This document shows, in pieces, positions 11,798-23,316 of a DNA stretch of 64,000 bases. Each line of letters starts with the position of its first letter. The stretch's first letter is position 1. The stretch spans positions 3,286,001 through 3,350,000 of the forward strand of contig NC_089242.1 of the NCBI RefSeq assembly GCF_000512585.2, in the 5' to 3' direction. The notes beneath the pieces are model-generated. The model searched no databases, was not told the DNA's origin, and saw only the letters and a program-made list of their open reading frames with translations. This DNA comes from Kwoniella bestiolae CBS 10118. Lineage: Eukaryota > Basidiomycota > Tremellomycetes > Tremellales > Cryptococcaceae. A program made the translations under genes and the position numbers.

Positions 11798-13977
11798 CTA
11801 CCATCCCTGAGTCTGTCCCATACCTTGCAATATCCTCTCTATCAACGCTCTCTTCATGTATTGTTCTCTCGCAAGGGATCGTATCGACTACAAATCACAG
11901 AGCATATTCATATCAGTTCTGTGCAATATACAATGATTGACATGTTACGTCTTTGTGGAAGGGCGCTCAACTCACCTTGAGATACCTATCCAAATCTACA
12001 CGCTCAGCATCCAATGCTCGCGTCATATGATAGATCGTATCTTCAATAGCGTTATCTTCAGCGACCAAGTCAATGAGCCTTTACACAAAATTGAATGCTG
12101 TCAGTCCTCCGAACTCTGTTGAACGCATTCACTGCTCCCCCGACATCAACTAGATCGATGGCAAGCCGCCAACTCACTGATTATGCACAATACTAATCCC
12201 ACAAACCAGCTCATCCACCCCAATCTCACCCTTCCCCTCCAACTCATTCACCCGATCTTCACCCTGCTTTACCACTTCCGCCAACTTCCTCCCCGTGGAA
12301 TCACATACTTTCCTCACAGCTTCCAACCGGGCCATCTCATCTTTGATTGCTGGTTCGCCAGAAACTAAATCCTCTTTCCGTTCGATCAAGTGCTGCTGAG
12401 TAGATTGCAATGAATGCATCAAGGGGGGTAGAGATGCTTGGAGGTGAGGGAGGAGGATTGAATGCAGGTGTTGGAGCGATGGGGGAGGGGGCTTGGAAGG
12501 TGGGAGTGGGGGTGGTTGGGATGGGTCGTCTGAAGTGGAGGGGAGGGGGAGGGAGGAAGGTTCGGGTGAGCCTAGGAGGTCTGGGATAGGTTGGCGGGGA
12601 GGTTGGAGTGAATGTGCGGAAGGTTGGGGTTGGGGTTGGGGTTGCTGAGCTGGCTGAGGTTGAGGATGAGGGGGTATAGGGGGTTGATATTGCTGAGGTT
12701 GAACTTGCTGGGGTCGACTGTACTGTTGATCCTGCTGAGGTGGGTATCCCTGTGGCTGTGATTGATATCCATTCACATATCCTTGGTTCTGATCAGGCCG
12801 AGGTGTCAATTGTGGCTGAGGATATCCCACCTGAGATTGCGGCTGAGGTATATATGGCCGTTGAGGAATAATAGGTCCAACAGGGGGACCTACAGGTGAC
12901 TGAGGCTGTGGGGGTATTCTGGCAGGTCGATTGGGCACAGGTGGAGAAGCAGGATCTTGAGGTGGCGTACCGGGATATGTAGCGGATGATTGCCTGGAGT
13001 GAGATCCCTGAGCATGAGGGAAGGGATGAGGAGGGGGTGTAGGTGCAGGGCGGTACTGAGGTAACATCTAAGTCACCGTCAGCTACACCATGACACAGCA
13101 CGGTTCAGATCTCGGCTCACCTCTGGATTTTGGGTCTGGGACGGGGGAGGTCCATACCCCGGTCTGGCAGGTGGTGGAGGTGGTTGACCTTGTACCGCAT
13201 GCTGAGGCTGAGGCTGAGGCTGAGGTTGCATTCTTGGCTGACTAGGCGAACTGACGGGACTACGAGATGATTGAGCGGGCGAGGAAGCTGGTTCAGGAGG
13301 CTTGGCGTAGACAGGAGGAGCAGCTGAGAATATCGATGTGAGGTGTTTGAGTATCGTATCGAGATCTTGTGTCTACATCAATGCATCACATCAGCATATA
13401 ATCTCCTCTGGGGCTACTGTCTCCTGATTGTCGATATCTTGGGCAAGGCAATCTTAAAGACTACTCACAGGCCACATCCTCCACCAATCGCCTACAACGT
13501 CCTCCCGCAATCTACCAGACGGATCGACTTCTCTCGACTTCCTCACTCCCATCTCCTTGGTCGGCACCACGAATAACAGGGGAGGGGATCTGGGATAATC
13601 GTGCGGGACCCATAGGTTTATGGGGATATGGTATGTTGCTCCTCTATAGTTGATGGGTAGTGTTCCGTGTAGCAGTAGCAGTAGGGCAGTCTGACCCGAG
13701 TCAAATGCTTTGGACATCGGAGTGCGACAGTCAGCTGAGCCATGATAGTCTATGAGATAGCTGATAGATACCAGGATTGGAGGGACATGTCATATGGATG
13801 ATAGGATCATAAAAAGATGACAAGCAGAGGAAAGCACTCACTGAACGCATCCGTCTTCACACTCAGCGTCTTCCTCTCCGTCAATATCCTCATCACTTCT
13901 TTGATGATCCTCTCCTTGGCTTGATAAGGCCGTAACACATTACCCAACCATTCTCGGGTGAGGTCGAGGTGGGACAT
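11798..13977 (-). CDS. VPS23: ESCRT-I subunit VPS23/TSG101
   Basis: Six exons give 569 aa: 13977-13842, 13707-13469, 13372-13121, 13067-12178, 12078-11976 and 11887-11798. The N-terminal UEV domain (about residues 1-150) begins MSHLDLTREWLGNVLRPY, has TFDSGQTALLLLLHGTLPI and INLWVPHDYPRSPPLLFV, and lacks a catalytic Cys, as in all TSG101 proteins. A Pro/Gln-rich linker of roughly 250 residues follows, then a coiled coil (HLIERKEDLVSGEPAIKDEM) and the steadiness box (LIDLVAEDNAIEDTIYHMTR to SIRSLAREQYMKRALIERIL). It recruits ubiquitinated cargo at endosomes within ESCRT-I; in Cryptococcus-like fungi this machinery also feeds the Rim101 pH pathway. All splice phases agree. The linker is longer than in yeast VPS23 (385 aa in total). 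Confidence 0.93.
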
Positions 13978-14330
13978 GGTGTTGTGCTTGGTATCGCGTG
14001 TGGGATCACTATGTGTCTGATGGTCGGAGTAAAAGTAAGATGATAGGGATGTCGGTGATGCTATACTGCTATTTCGTGAATGGATGTTTACTGTAGATGA
14101 ATATTGATTCAACGTTCAAGGTTATCAATGTCATCATCATTGTTGCTCCGCTCGTCATCACTATCTTGGCTCATCTCGTGCTTGACAGGAGAAAATGATG
14201 ACATCATCACTTGATTTTCATCGGTCGGATCAACAAAAATCAGAATCATTCGAGGGATGCGAGTTGATGAATGCATACCAAATGTACCGTCTGTAGAAGT
14301 ATCACCTTACATACACATTTAAGAAACGAC
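13978..14330. other. Divergent promoter between VPS23 and a small membrane-protein gene
   Basis: Some 350 bp with no coding frame. No TATA or E-box was recognised. Confidence 0.45.
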
Positions 14331-14758
14331 ATGTCAAACCCCAACTCACCACCGACATATGAAGAATCCCTATACGTCGCCTCCAGCTCGCGCCGTCCAT
14401 TGTCCAGGAAGAAGAAATCCACTCAGGGGATAGGAGGAGATGTAGTGGGGAGTATGAAGAGGGGCTTGAAGGTTGATCAGCGGAATGACCACAGGAAAGA
14501 GGGGAGGTTAAGGTTGCTTTGTGAGTTAATGACCCCACACCAGATAGGCGTAGCAGACAAAGCTTATCTAATTAACTTTTGATTTCCATCTACTCAGTGG
14601 GCATCGCCGGACTACTCTTCCTCATCCTTACGACGATATGGGTAATACGGTTGAATAAGAGGATAACCGATAAAGGAGGTTGGAGTAATCTGTACGGAGT
14701 GATATCCCAACGTATATTCTCGCCAACATCACCGAAAACAGATAAGCAGGAACTATAG
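14331..14758 (+). CDS. Small single-helix membrane protein, 116 aa
   Basis: Two exons, 14331-14520 and 14598-14758, are joined in phase 1 across a GTGAGT..CAG intron. The N-terminal 60 residues are basic and polar; MSNPNSPPTYEESLYVASSS contains a PPTYEES motif that matches the PPxY ligand of WW-domain (Rsp5/Nedd4) proteins. One membrane helix follows (GIAGLLFLILTTIWVIRL), then a short basic tail. The PPxY plus a single helix resembles adaptor proteins that bring Rsp5 to membranes, which is an inference. A neighbour that also works in ubiquitin-dependent membrane sorting (VPS23) is transcribed divergently, perhaps by chance. Confidence 0.55.
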
Positions 14759-14887
14759 CAGTAGCAAGCTCAGAGGAATTATCTCTGCGACTGCTCTGCA
14801 CAAGTACGATATTGTTGTATGAAAGTATGATAAAATGCATGAGATGTGAATATGCTATAGATATGTATGTACAACTTGAGTGTTCGA

Positions 14888-17823
14888 TCACTTCTTCAAT
14901 CCAAAACCAATCTTCTTAGGTTGTTTTCCCAATTCCGAGGGCTTGGCATCACCATACCTATCCCTCCTTACACGCCTGTCATCTCTATCTCTATCCAAGG
15001 ATTTAGGTTCTGAACGATCATATCGTCTCTCAGAAACAAAACGATCATTCCCATCTCTGCCTCTTTGGCCAGTATCAGTCCTTCTTCCAAAAGGTCTATC
15101 TTCTCTTCTAAACCCCTTGTCGTCCCCATGTTTCTTGACAGACTGATTGGCCTCGTTTTTATCCGTATAACGCATGCTAAATCCGGTCTCGTCTCTTTCA
15201 CTCCGCTCGATCACTGAAGCTTCATCATATTTCCTTCTCACAGACCCGCTGGCCTGCCTATCTCTCTTGATGAAACCCTGACCGTTCTGATCGTTTCTCC
15301 TGAACTCAATATCCCTTTCTCTCCTTGCATATAGTCTCCTATCACTTGCAAACTCCTCCACATCCTCCCATTCGGACTCATTCTCTTCCCTTCGATCCTG
15401 TCTCCGGGGCAAGACATCTTCTTTCCCTTTCGATCTTGATCTTGATTTCCCTGACCAACACTATACTCCCCCTCCCCACCCCCCTTGCGATCCTTCCCCA
15501 CCTCCCCTCCCCAAACTCTAACAACCCTCTGCATCCCCTCCCTCATCTCCCGGTACTCATCCGCCGCCGACCCATGCAACCGTTCTATCGCCGAGATGAT
15601 ATTCCGAGCGAAATCAACCATCTTCCCAAGTATCACACCAGACTTTTTATCGTTGATATCCAGGCTTTGAGGTGTACTCTCCACCAAAAGCACCGTTCCC
15701 TTCCCTTCCGTTTGAGATCGAGCCTCATGAAACTTCTCCGGTCTAGCCGGAGTAGGTCTAATAACGAATAACCTCACTCCACCAAAATGGTTAATAAGGT
15801 TCAATACCTTCTTGATCGCTTCGTTATTCGCCCCCACAGAGATCTTTAAGAGTATCGATAAAATGTTGATATCAGGTTTAATCGGTTTTGGTCTAATCCA
15901 TCTTATCCCCCTCGAATCCACCATTGAACCATTCGGCGTCACCCATTCATATCCCTTTTCAGGTAGGGACTTATCCGCCGGAGAGGTATCTTCGACAATA
16001 TCACCAATCTGCGTAGCTCTCTTGAATATCTTCAGAGCATTGGGGAAATCTCCAGCCCACCTCGCACCTTGTAAGACATATTGATATACTTGATTATCCC
16101 ATCCCTCCACCCCCGTGGGAGGCTGGTAGGAATCCAGTATACCCATTATCCCACCTATGTCGCCGATCTCACTCAGGGCGGAAATAGCGCTCTTGAGAAA
16201 ATGGATATCAACAGATTGTTGGATCTCTTTGATCGATAAGAACAAAGTGGTATAGTGAGCTGCAAGAACAGTTTGCTTGGTGTATGATAGGCCCTGTATA
16301 AGCGATGTGGCAGATTGAACGGTTGGTCTTTGCTTTATCGTTGTTCCAATCCCATTTCCGGTGATACTGTGGGAAGTTGAAGCTGAAGTTGAAGCAAGCT
16401 TTGATTGACCTGGAGGAGGTAATTCCCAAATATCATTAATCAACTGTATAGCGAACCTTTGATCCTCCGGTCTACCCTTTATAAGACATCTCAGGGCATG
16501 GCTGAACAAATCAGTATCTATCGATCTATCTCTCTCGCCCTTGGTCTTGCTGAATTGTCGATAACATTGGTCCCACACCCCTCTTGAGATAGGACCTATA
16601 TTAATTTGTTTTTGATCTACCTTGGTCTGTCTAGATCTGACTAAATGTATATGATGTAGAGATGCGAAGAGCGTCGTATAGGTTATAGTATCAGGAGATA
16701 ATGGGCCGGTAGTATCCATAGAAAGGAATGTGGTATAAATGTCTTCCCATAATCCGTGTCTTCCCAGGTACTTTAGATAAGCATTCGTAGGTGATATGTT
16801 GATTTCATCTTCCAGGCCGTCTTGTGGTTCGCGTGGTATTATACCGGTACCGGAAGAAGGGGTTATTCCTATATCTTCTCTCAAAGACGACGAGGCGGTC
16901 ATACATTTCTTGATGTGTTGTTGGGACTGTTCAAATAGGATTGTTACCCTCGAATGGGTCAGGTCTTTCACTGGGATCAACTCGTGTTCGATGGATACGT
17001 CCCCTGAATGGGATATACGGGAGTAGGCGTTGATCATTGTTGAGTAGGTTCTGGTCGTGGGTTTGATACCTCGTTTTTTCATCTGCGGTGATCGACCAGC
17101 AAACTTATCAGTATCAAGCTATCATAAGATCCCATTTACAACCTTCTGTCTTCACGGTGACAAAGAAGCGGACATCGAAAGGAGTACATGCGGAGAAAAG
17201 CGAGAAGTTGAGTTGCACACCACACTCACATCATTGTACAAGCTCCACATCTGATTCAACCTCCTCTGCTTCCCCATAAAACCCAACAGGATGTTCCAGA
17301 CCGGCGCATTGACCATATCCTTCGGTGCACCAACTACAACCTGTATAGCCTCTTGGATCTGCAAATCGCTAAGCGGTTTATTAACCCCATAACCAGCTCT
17401 CGTATATTTCTCAATCAACTTCCGTAATTTTATAGACGTCGAATACGCATCCTGTCTCTCTCCGTCGTATCTTGCTTTACCTGAAGAGGGATTAGGTAAT
17501 CTAAGAGGTAAAGCCGCGCCCCTTTGTTCGCCTTTCCTGCCTATTCTGAATGTACTGGGGGGTCTGATATCCAGTATTCTATCTATCGTTTGCCTATCCG
17601 CATTCACCAAATCTCTAGGCAAATGTCGGCCGGAGGATGAGGCGCCTTGTCCTGTTTTAGAGGCTGATACGAGGGTCGACCGCAGATCGTTTTGAGAGCG
17701 GTGAGAACGGGTGGAAGGACCGGGATCACCATGATATTCCCTTACAAGTGCGGGTTGTAGGAGTGATGCGGAGGGGAAGAGATGATGGCGAAGCAAAGCA
17801 GTTGACCGGCGAGCAGCTTGCAT
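14888..17823 (-). CDS. Mitochondrial pentatricopeptide-repeat-like protein
   Basis: Three exons are proposed: 17823-17230, 17082-15502 and 15460-14888, giving 915 aa. The N-terminus (MQAARRSTALLRHH..LVREYHG) is an Arg-rich mitochondrial presequence. PPR-type helical hairpins are visible, for example WNILLGFMGKQRRLNQMWSL, then MKKRGIKPTTRTYSTMINAY right at the exon 1-2 junction, and PDTITYTTLFASLHH. PPR proteins bind organellar RNA in processing or translation. The C-terminal 190 residues are very rich in Arg, Asp and Glu and end KKIGFGLKK; they are reached through a proposed 41-nt intron (15461-15501, GTGGGG..ATAG). Without that intron the frame ends at 15238. I favour splicing because the downstream frame stays open for 190 codons with clear protein-like composition. 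Confidence 0.75.
15461..15501 (-). other. Proposed 41-nt intron
   Basis: Minus-strand GTGGGGAAGG..GAGTATAG, G-rich. Removing it shifts the frame by two and opens 191 further codons. The donor is non-consensus and the size is near the lower limit, so an indel or sequencing error is the alternative. Confidence 0.45.
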
Positions 17824-18459
17824 CTTGGGTTAGGTCGATGGTGTTCAACTCGATGAGGTAGTGGTACACCTACAAATGTTCATTGCTTGGCTGCTCTTTC
17901 ATTCCACCTTGAAACACTGGACCCAACTTTTCGGTTGTCTCGATGAGTATCACGTGACACTGTATCCACGTGCGGTGGCGAACATCGGAAATTGCTGGGA
18001 CGTTGAAACCCCAAGCAAAACATTGAATGAGACACGTCAACATTCCTTGGTCGTCTGATCTGTCGCCTCAGATAATCTCCCATTTTGACTCTCACCTCAA
18101 TACCAAGTCAAAAGGAGATCAGCTATCAACCCCGAAAGACTCACTTGATCCAAGGGGAAAGGACGTGGAGCCACCATCACCATCAACATCTCCATCATCC
18201 CCATCAACGCATCAATATTGCATTGCAGGATTGCGTGTCTTACTCTAGTGTGGGGCTCAATTTATTAAAACGCGGTGGGGAAAGTAGAAGCACCGGTTAT
18301 TTCGTCAATCGATTTCTCACTCTCATCCTCTCACTCTCACATTCCTTGTCCAGTCATTTATATATATCAATCTTACTCTTACCACTCGACAAAAGGAAGA
18401 CAAGGAATCATCGTGAAAGCAAGCATCAGCAGTACAAACACAAGGAAAGATCAATCAAG
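17824..18459. other. Divergent promoter of the PPR-like and acyltransferase genes
   Basis: No credible coding frame. It contains the palindrome TCACGTGA at 17950-17957 and an AT-rich TTTATATATAT at 18357-18367, about 95 bp before the acyltransferase ATG, followed by a pyrimidine- and A-rich leader. Confidence 0.55.
17950..17957. promoter_or_regulatory. TCACGTGA E-box
   Basis: Perfect palindrome with a CACGTG core, the site bound by bHLH factors of the Cbf1/USF class. It lies about 130 bp from the PPR-like start and 500 bp from the acyltransferase start. The same ten bases, TCACGTGACA, recur at 29895-29904. Confidence 0.45.
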
Positions 18460-21400
18460 ATGGCCGCAGGTCTAGCATGTGAGTCTGGCTCGTTCATCAG
18501 AGAAATCCACAAAGAACCCATGATTGGTCCATGAATATTCTCGCTGATATCCCTTTTGTGTCGTTCTAACAGATGATCTGATTCTTATCTTTTGGCGTAT
18601 CGTCATCAACATCTTTTTCAGAGAGATAAGGTGAGCATGGCGCATTAAAGTATGATTATCACTGTGCTCTCACATATACCTTCATCTTCTAATAAATGCT
18701 TGATGGGCTGTATTGACAATTTCCGTGCAGACCCAGAGGAGCATTCAACATCCCCAAGGAAGGTCCCGTCCTCTTCATCTGCGGTCCTCATGCCAATCAA
18801 TTTTTGGACCCGTTACTCCTCTTCTCGGAGGTCAGGAAGGAAGCGGGGAGGAGGGTATCGGTATTGACGGCTGCTAAGGTGAGCTAGTGACTGCCTTATC
18901 GTCCTACAGACTGAGCTGACATATGATAATAGAGTATGCAAAGGAAGTTTATAGGAGGGGTAGCTAGGATTATGGATAGTAGTGAGTCATCGAACTCTCC
19001 TCTCGTTCTCAGAAGGAGTGAACAGCTCATAATGTTATGTCACGCCAGTCCCCGTGGCAAGAGCAGCAGATTACGCCAAAGCAGGTGCCGGACGAATCGT
19101 CCTATCTGAGACCGACCCGTCCATAGTCACCGGTATAAACACCTCTTTCACCTCCCAAGTCAAACCGAGATCACAACTGGTATTACCCAAATCAGCAGCC
19201 TACGCCTCAGCTACAGTGGAAGAAGTTATATCAGATACGGAACTACGACTGAAAGGAGAATTCGTCATTCCAAGTAAAGATGGTAGTGCCAATGTGAAAG
19301 CTTCTACGAGGGTGCGAAACGAAGCTGAAAGTAAGGAAGGGTTGGAATATAAGGTCTTACCTCATGTGGAGCAAGATGAAACGTATGGGGCATGTTTCCA
19401 GAGGTTGAAGGAAGGGGGTTGTATTGGTGTCTTCCCTGAGGGTGAGCCGTCCGATTATCCTTGCTTGCACATATATCATAGTAATTAAGATTGATAGAGC
19501 TGATACCCGCTGTCTGGACAGGTGGTTCTCACGACAGAACAGACTTCTTACCCCTCAAAGCGGGATTCTCAATCATGGCCTTGGGGGCGATGGCTCAACA
19601 TCCCGACCTAGATGTCAAGCTGGTTCCTGTCGGATTATCATACTTCCACCCTCACAAATTTCGTTCACGAGCTGTTATCGAGTTCGGGCCTCCTCAGTCT
19701 GTCGATAGGGAATTGGTGGAATTGTACAAGCAAGGTGGAGCTAAGAAGAGGGAAGCCTGTGGGAGGTTGCTGGAACAGGTTCATGATGGTTTGAGGGCTG
19801 TTACGTTAAGAGCACCAGATTGGGAGACCATGCAGGTGGGTATCAGCTTCTGGAATCTGTTTGGTCTCTTAACGGTCCTGGTCTCTTAACGGTCCATAGC
19901 TGACAAGTCACCGTGTGATAGGTAATTCAAGCTGCCAGAAGGTTGTACCGGATCCCAGGGCAACATCTCACCCTTGGACAGGTCGTCGAGTTAAGCAAGA
20001 GATTCATGGAAGGTTACTTGGCGTACAAGGATGAACCGAAGATTATTGACTTGAGACAAAAAGTATTGTCATATAATAGGTTATTGAGAGATATGGGCTT
20101 AGCAGATCATCAAGTTGAAAGAGCCTCAAGTATCAGTCTGAAATCTGCTTTACTCTTGATCTATCGAACGGGTCTCTTACTCTGGTGGTCGATGTTGGCT
20201 TTACCTGGTGCCATCTTACATGCTCCGATCTTCATTCTGGCTAAATTGATCAGTATAAAGAAGGCTAAAGGTGAGTTAACCTGGACCGTCTGTCAATTCA
20301 GGCTCGTCTAACGGATATATCAATTCGCAGAGGCTCTCGCCGCATCAACAGTCAAGATTCAAGGTCGAGATGTCCTGGCTACATGGAAAGTCCTCGTATC
20401 CCTCGCTGTCACACCCCTCCTCTACATCTTTTACTGCATCTTGGCTACTTTCCTGGCTTACAAATACGACTTGGCACCCGCTTGGAGACATTGGACACCG
20501 GTTGCTATCTTCGTGTTACTTCCTGGTTGGGCGATGGCTACTTTAAAGTTCGGTGAGGCTGGTATGGACGTGTTCAAGTGAGCTAACTGTCTCTCTCATC
20601 AACCACAGTACAGATTGCTAATCATGTCTCCGTAGATCCCTTCGACCCCTTTTCCTATCACTTTGGCCGGGTAGTCAGCGAGAAGTCAACAAGCTTCGTC
20701 AGATGCGGGAAGCTTTGGCTAATGAGATCAGCGAAGTGATCGGTGAGTGATAGCTGACGTTTGTGGGCACTAGAATACTCAGCTGACATCCATATTGAAC
20801 AGACGAATTCGGCCCCAAAATGTATCAGAACTTCCAATCTGTGAGAACCAGCTGGCCGTTGCCCAACCTCGGATTTAGCTGATCTTTGCATTATACATAC
20901 AGGCTCGAATCCTCCCCTCAGCCACTGTACCTCAAACAGGCAGGAATCCAGGAATGTTCGTCCGAAAAGCTCAAGCGCCCGATTCCTCTGTACTGTCACA
21001 TCCTATGTTATGGCTCGACGAGCGAATCTTCGGTAAGTTGTCGTCGTCAGCTTTGTGATGCTAGTGTTGTTGGGGAAAAGCTGATTACAAGTGATGATTC
21101 AGGCTGGAACCGAAGTGCCTCTGTTGGACAGAGTGTATGGAATACCACCAAGATGGATAAAAATCGATCGGAACCTTCGACCGCACCTACCAGTCCGGCC
21201 GAATCGGATAATGAGGAAGAAGCTGATGTAGATTATGATGATGTGAGTGATCTCATAATTCTCATCATGAATGCACCACCGCTTGTAAAGTAAGAAGGAC
21301 GATGAGTTGATGTTAGTATTGGATATAGGTACTGGCAATTATCGATACTCGACGTACCGGACCAGGCTCACCACGAGGACGTAGAAGGGGACGATCGTAC

Positions 21401-21610
21401 CATGATCTCACCCAACTGAAGTCCGAGACCAGTTCCAGTGCTACCTCGCCAGTGATTGACGGTGTACCCCTCCCGGCACCAGATGATGAAGGTACGAACA
21501 GGCTGTACAAACGACCTGGAGCGGGGTATAGGAAGGAAGAGGAAGGTGAGAGTGTTGGATTGGGTTTGAGTGGGGCGGAGACGAAGGATACTAAGGAGAA
21601 GGCACAATGA
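18460..21610 (+). CDS. Glycerol-3-phosphate / dihydroxyacetone-phosphate acyltransferase
   Basis: Thirteen exons give 757 aa, close to yeast Sct1 and Gpt2: 18460-18478, 18573-18630, 18731-18878, 18933-18981, 19049-19441, 19522-19835, 19922-20270, 20331-20577, 20636-20742, 20803-20840, 20903-21032, 21103-21242 and 21329-21610. All phases close. The PlsC-type core is present: the acceptor motif in GPHANQFLDP near residue 45 and GVFPEGGSHDRTDFLPLKAG near 220, with the insert between them that is usual in fungal enzymes of this family. Membrane helices lie at the N-terminus and around residues 390-500 (YRTGLLLWWSMLALPGAI, LATFLAYKYDL). The Ser-rich, acidic C-terminus may be phosphoregulated. It catalyses the first acylation step of glycerolipid synthesis at the ER. 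Exon 1 is only 19 nt. Confidence 0.92.
19863..19896 (+). repeat. Tandem 17-bp duplication in an intron
   Basis: The unit GGTCTCTTAACGGTCC plus one base occurs twice without a gap inside the acyltransferase intron 19836-19921. The copies differ at the last base only. Confidence 0.85.
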
Positions 21611-21948
21611 GCATCTGAGAAAGTAAGGGGTAGGGTTGAAGAAAGTATATGAACGGTAACGAAAATGGTATAATGAGATTAGTGCAGTTTGGAATTTGGT
21701 AATCGATGTCGTTTCTGGACCATCCATGCAACTCAAGTAAACATGTCTAAAGTCATGAACAGATCGAAACGAATTCTTCCACGTGCTGCAACAACAATAC
21801 GGTGTGAGGGATTGAAAGCAATCGTTGTGATGCAAAGGGATTTTAACATCGGTAGATCGGGTGTACAAGTACTGTAACTCGTAGGAAGGTACCACTCTAC
21901 GACAGACACAATTACAGTAGAGTGAACCGTATGACCTCGAGGCAGAAT
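21611..21948. other. Convergent intergenic region
   Basis: 3' ends of the acyltransferase (+) and the calpain-fold gene (-). Only short frames are present; no gene was recognised. Confidence 0.5.
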
Positions 21949-23316
21949 TTATTTTCTGGTCGGTATCTCTCCCTTAATTTCATCCCCTACCACATAAATC
22001 TTCTCGACGGCCCCCTTGAGCTCCTCGGGACTAAGTTGTGCGTTCCCCACATTAGGCTCCGGGTCACTGAATGTGACTCGCTCACTATTTATTACATGTA
22101 CCCACACCAAAAAGAGTGTTTTCGAAAGGACCGAGCCGAACAGAACCAAACAGAATAACAGAACACAGCGGGTCGGTCAGTTCGTTTGCTTATCTGTAAG
22201 TTATGAACAAAGTAAGACGTACTCCTCTGGTGTATTACCGTATATATAATATTCCAAGTTGACAATATGACCTTTCATGTGATTCCACTTTTCAGGGAGC
22301 TTGTCGTTGAGATGGACGACGATCGATGTCCTTGGGGCTGTGTTGGGTTCGGCATCTCTGCCTATCGTGTTGAATTTGAAGAAATTCCCTTTCGTATCGT
22401 AGTAAGTCAATGTAAGCTCGAGCCTGGCCGAGCCTGTACCGATCGTACAGTGGATTCACTCACAGATGCCAATATCGTCACTGGAAGATATGACTTGAAC
22501 TTTCTTGGTGGTCAACATTTTGAAACCAATCTCGGGATCACCTTGATCCGTGAGATGACCTTGTTGGTCGACCCCTTGCCAACCTTGAATCTGCTTTACG
22601 GCGTGTCGGAAGGCTGCCGACCACCTGCTCAAAAATAAAATCAAAATCAGTATCAAAATCAAGATCAAGATTAGGAATGAACTTGAGGATCTCCCTTCAG
22701 ATGATGGCAGAGACGCCCTGGACTGCAGTGCGAAAAAGCGCCAAAAAAAAAAAAAAAAAAAAAAACACAACACACCAAGTGTTTGTCCTACCTATGATCT
22801 CATACTCCTCATTGGTCTTCATAGCATCATCGTAGCTCACCACAACCTCCTGAGACCCACCATCAGGTTTGGGTAATTTGATTTTCACTTTCTCCGTAGA
22901 GTATTCGTTGGCCTTGTCACCACCGTAATAATCGAGTACTGCATCTTGGAGGATCTTGGGATCCCTCAGTGCAACTTCGGACAGGACGGCGGGGAACCAT
23001 GTCTGCGAGGTGTCTTTGGAACCTTTGCTTGTTCGCCAAAGCCCATTAATCAGCTGTCCGCCATTACAGAATACAGTTACTATAGGAGACAGTAGAGTAC
23101 AGCACGGGCCGTACTCACTCCTGACCACACCGCTGATGGGATCCTCAGGACCCCAGAATGGAGTCGCAGCTCGTTTCACGGGTACGGGTGAGGCAGACGA
23201 TATACCACAGGCTAAAGAAATCGCACAGAGAGAGAGCATCAGTGTTGATCAGAATTTTGTTGAGGTAAGTATCGCTCACCCAGCATACATACACAGAGTA
23301 GTGATTTGAACAACAT
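21949..23316 (-). CDS. Secreted calpain-fold protein, probably catalytically dead
   Basis: Five exons: 23316-23280, 23211-22776, 22624-22464, 22388-22223 and 22084-21949, about 311 aa. A short hydrophobic leader (MLFKSLLCVCMLGACGISSA) precedes SPVPVKR, a possible Kex2-type site. The body follows the calpain protease-core order: WFPAVLSEVALRDPKILQDA in place of CWFLAALSALA, then VKIKLPKPDG and EVVVSYDD, WWSAAFRHAVKQ, PEIGFKMLTTKK, and GHIVNLEYYIYG with SDPEPN where calpains have GHAY and RNPW. The catalytic Cys position is Thr (QTWF) and the Asn position looks like Asp, so hydrolysis is doubtful. The assignment is by pattern only. Two junctions are uncertain: a 39-nt in-frame segment (GTGAGT..CTATAG, about 23084-23122) may be an intron, and the 22389-22463 intron could use a nearer acceptor. 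Confidence 0.5.
22743..22765 (-). repeat. 23-nt poly(T) tract inside an intron
   Basis: A run of 23 A on the plus strand reads as T on the transcribed sense strand, just after the GTGTGT donor in intron 22625-22775. It looks like the 3' tail of a short retrotransposed insert or simple slippage; no flanking duplication was found. Confidence 0.8.

Noticed and set aside
15238..15412. C-terminal end of the PPR-like protein in the first frame
   Set aside because: Composition is random-like and overlaps the better frame that runs on to 14888; kept only as an alternative.
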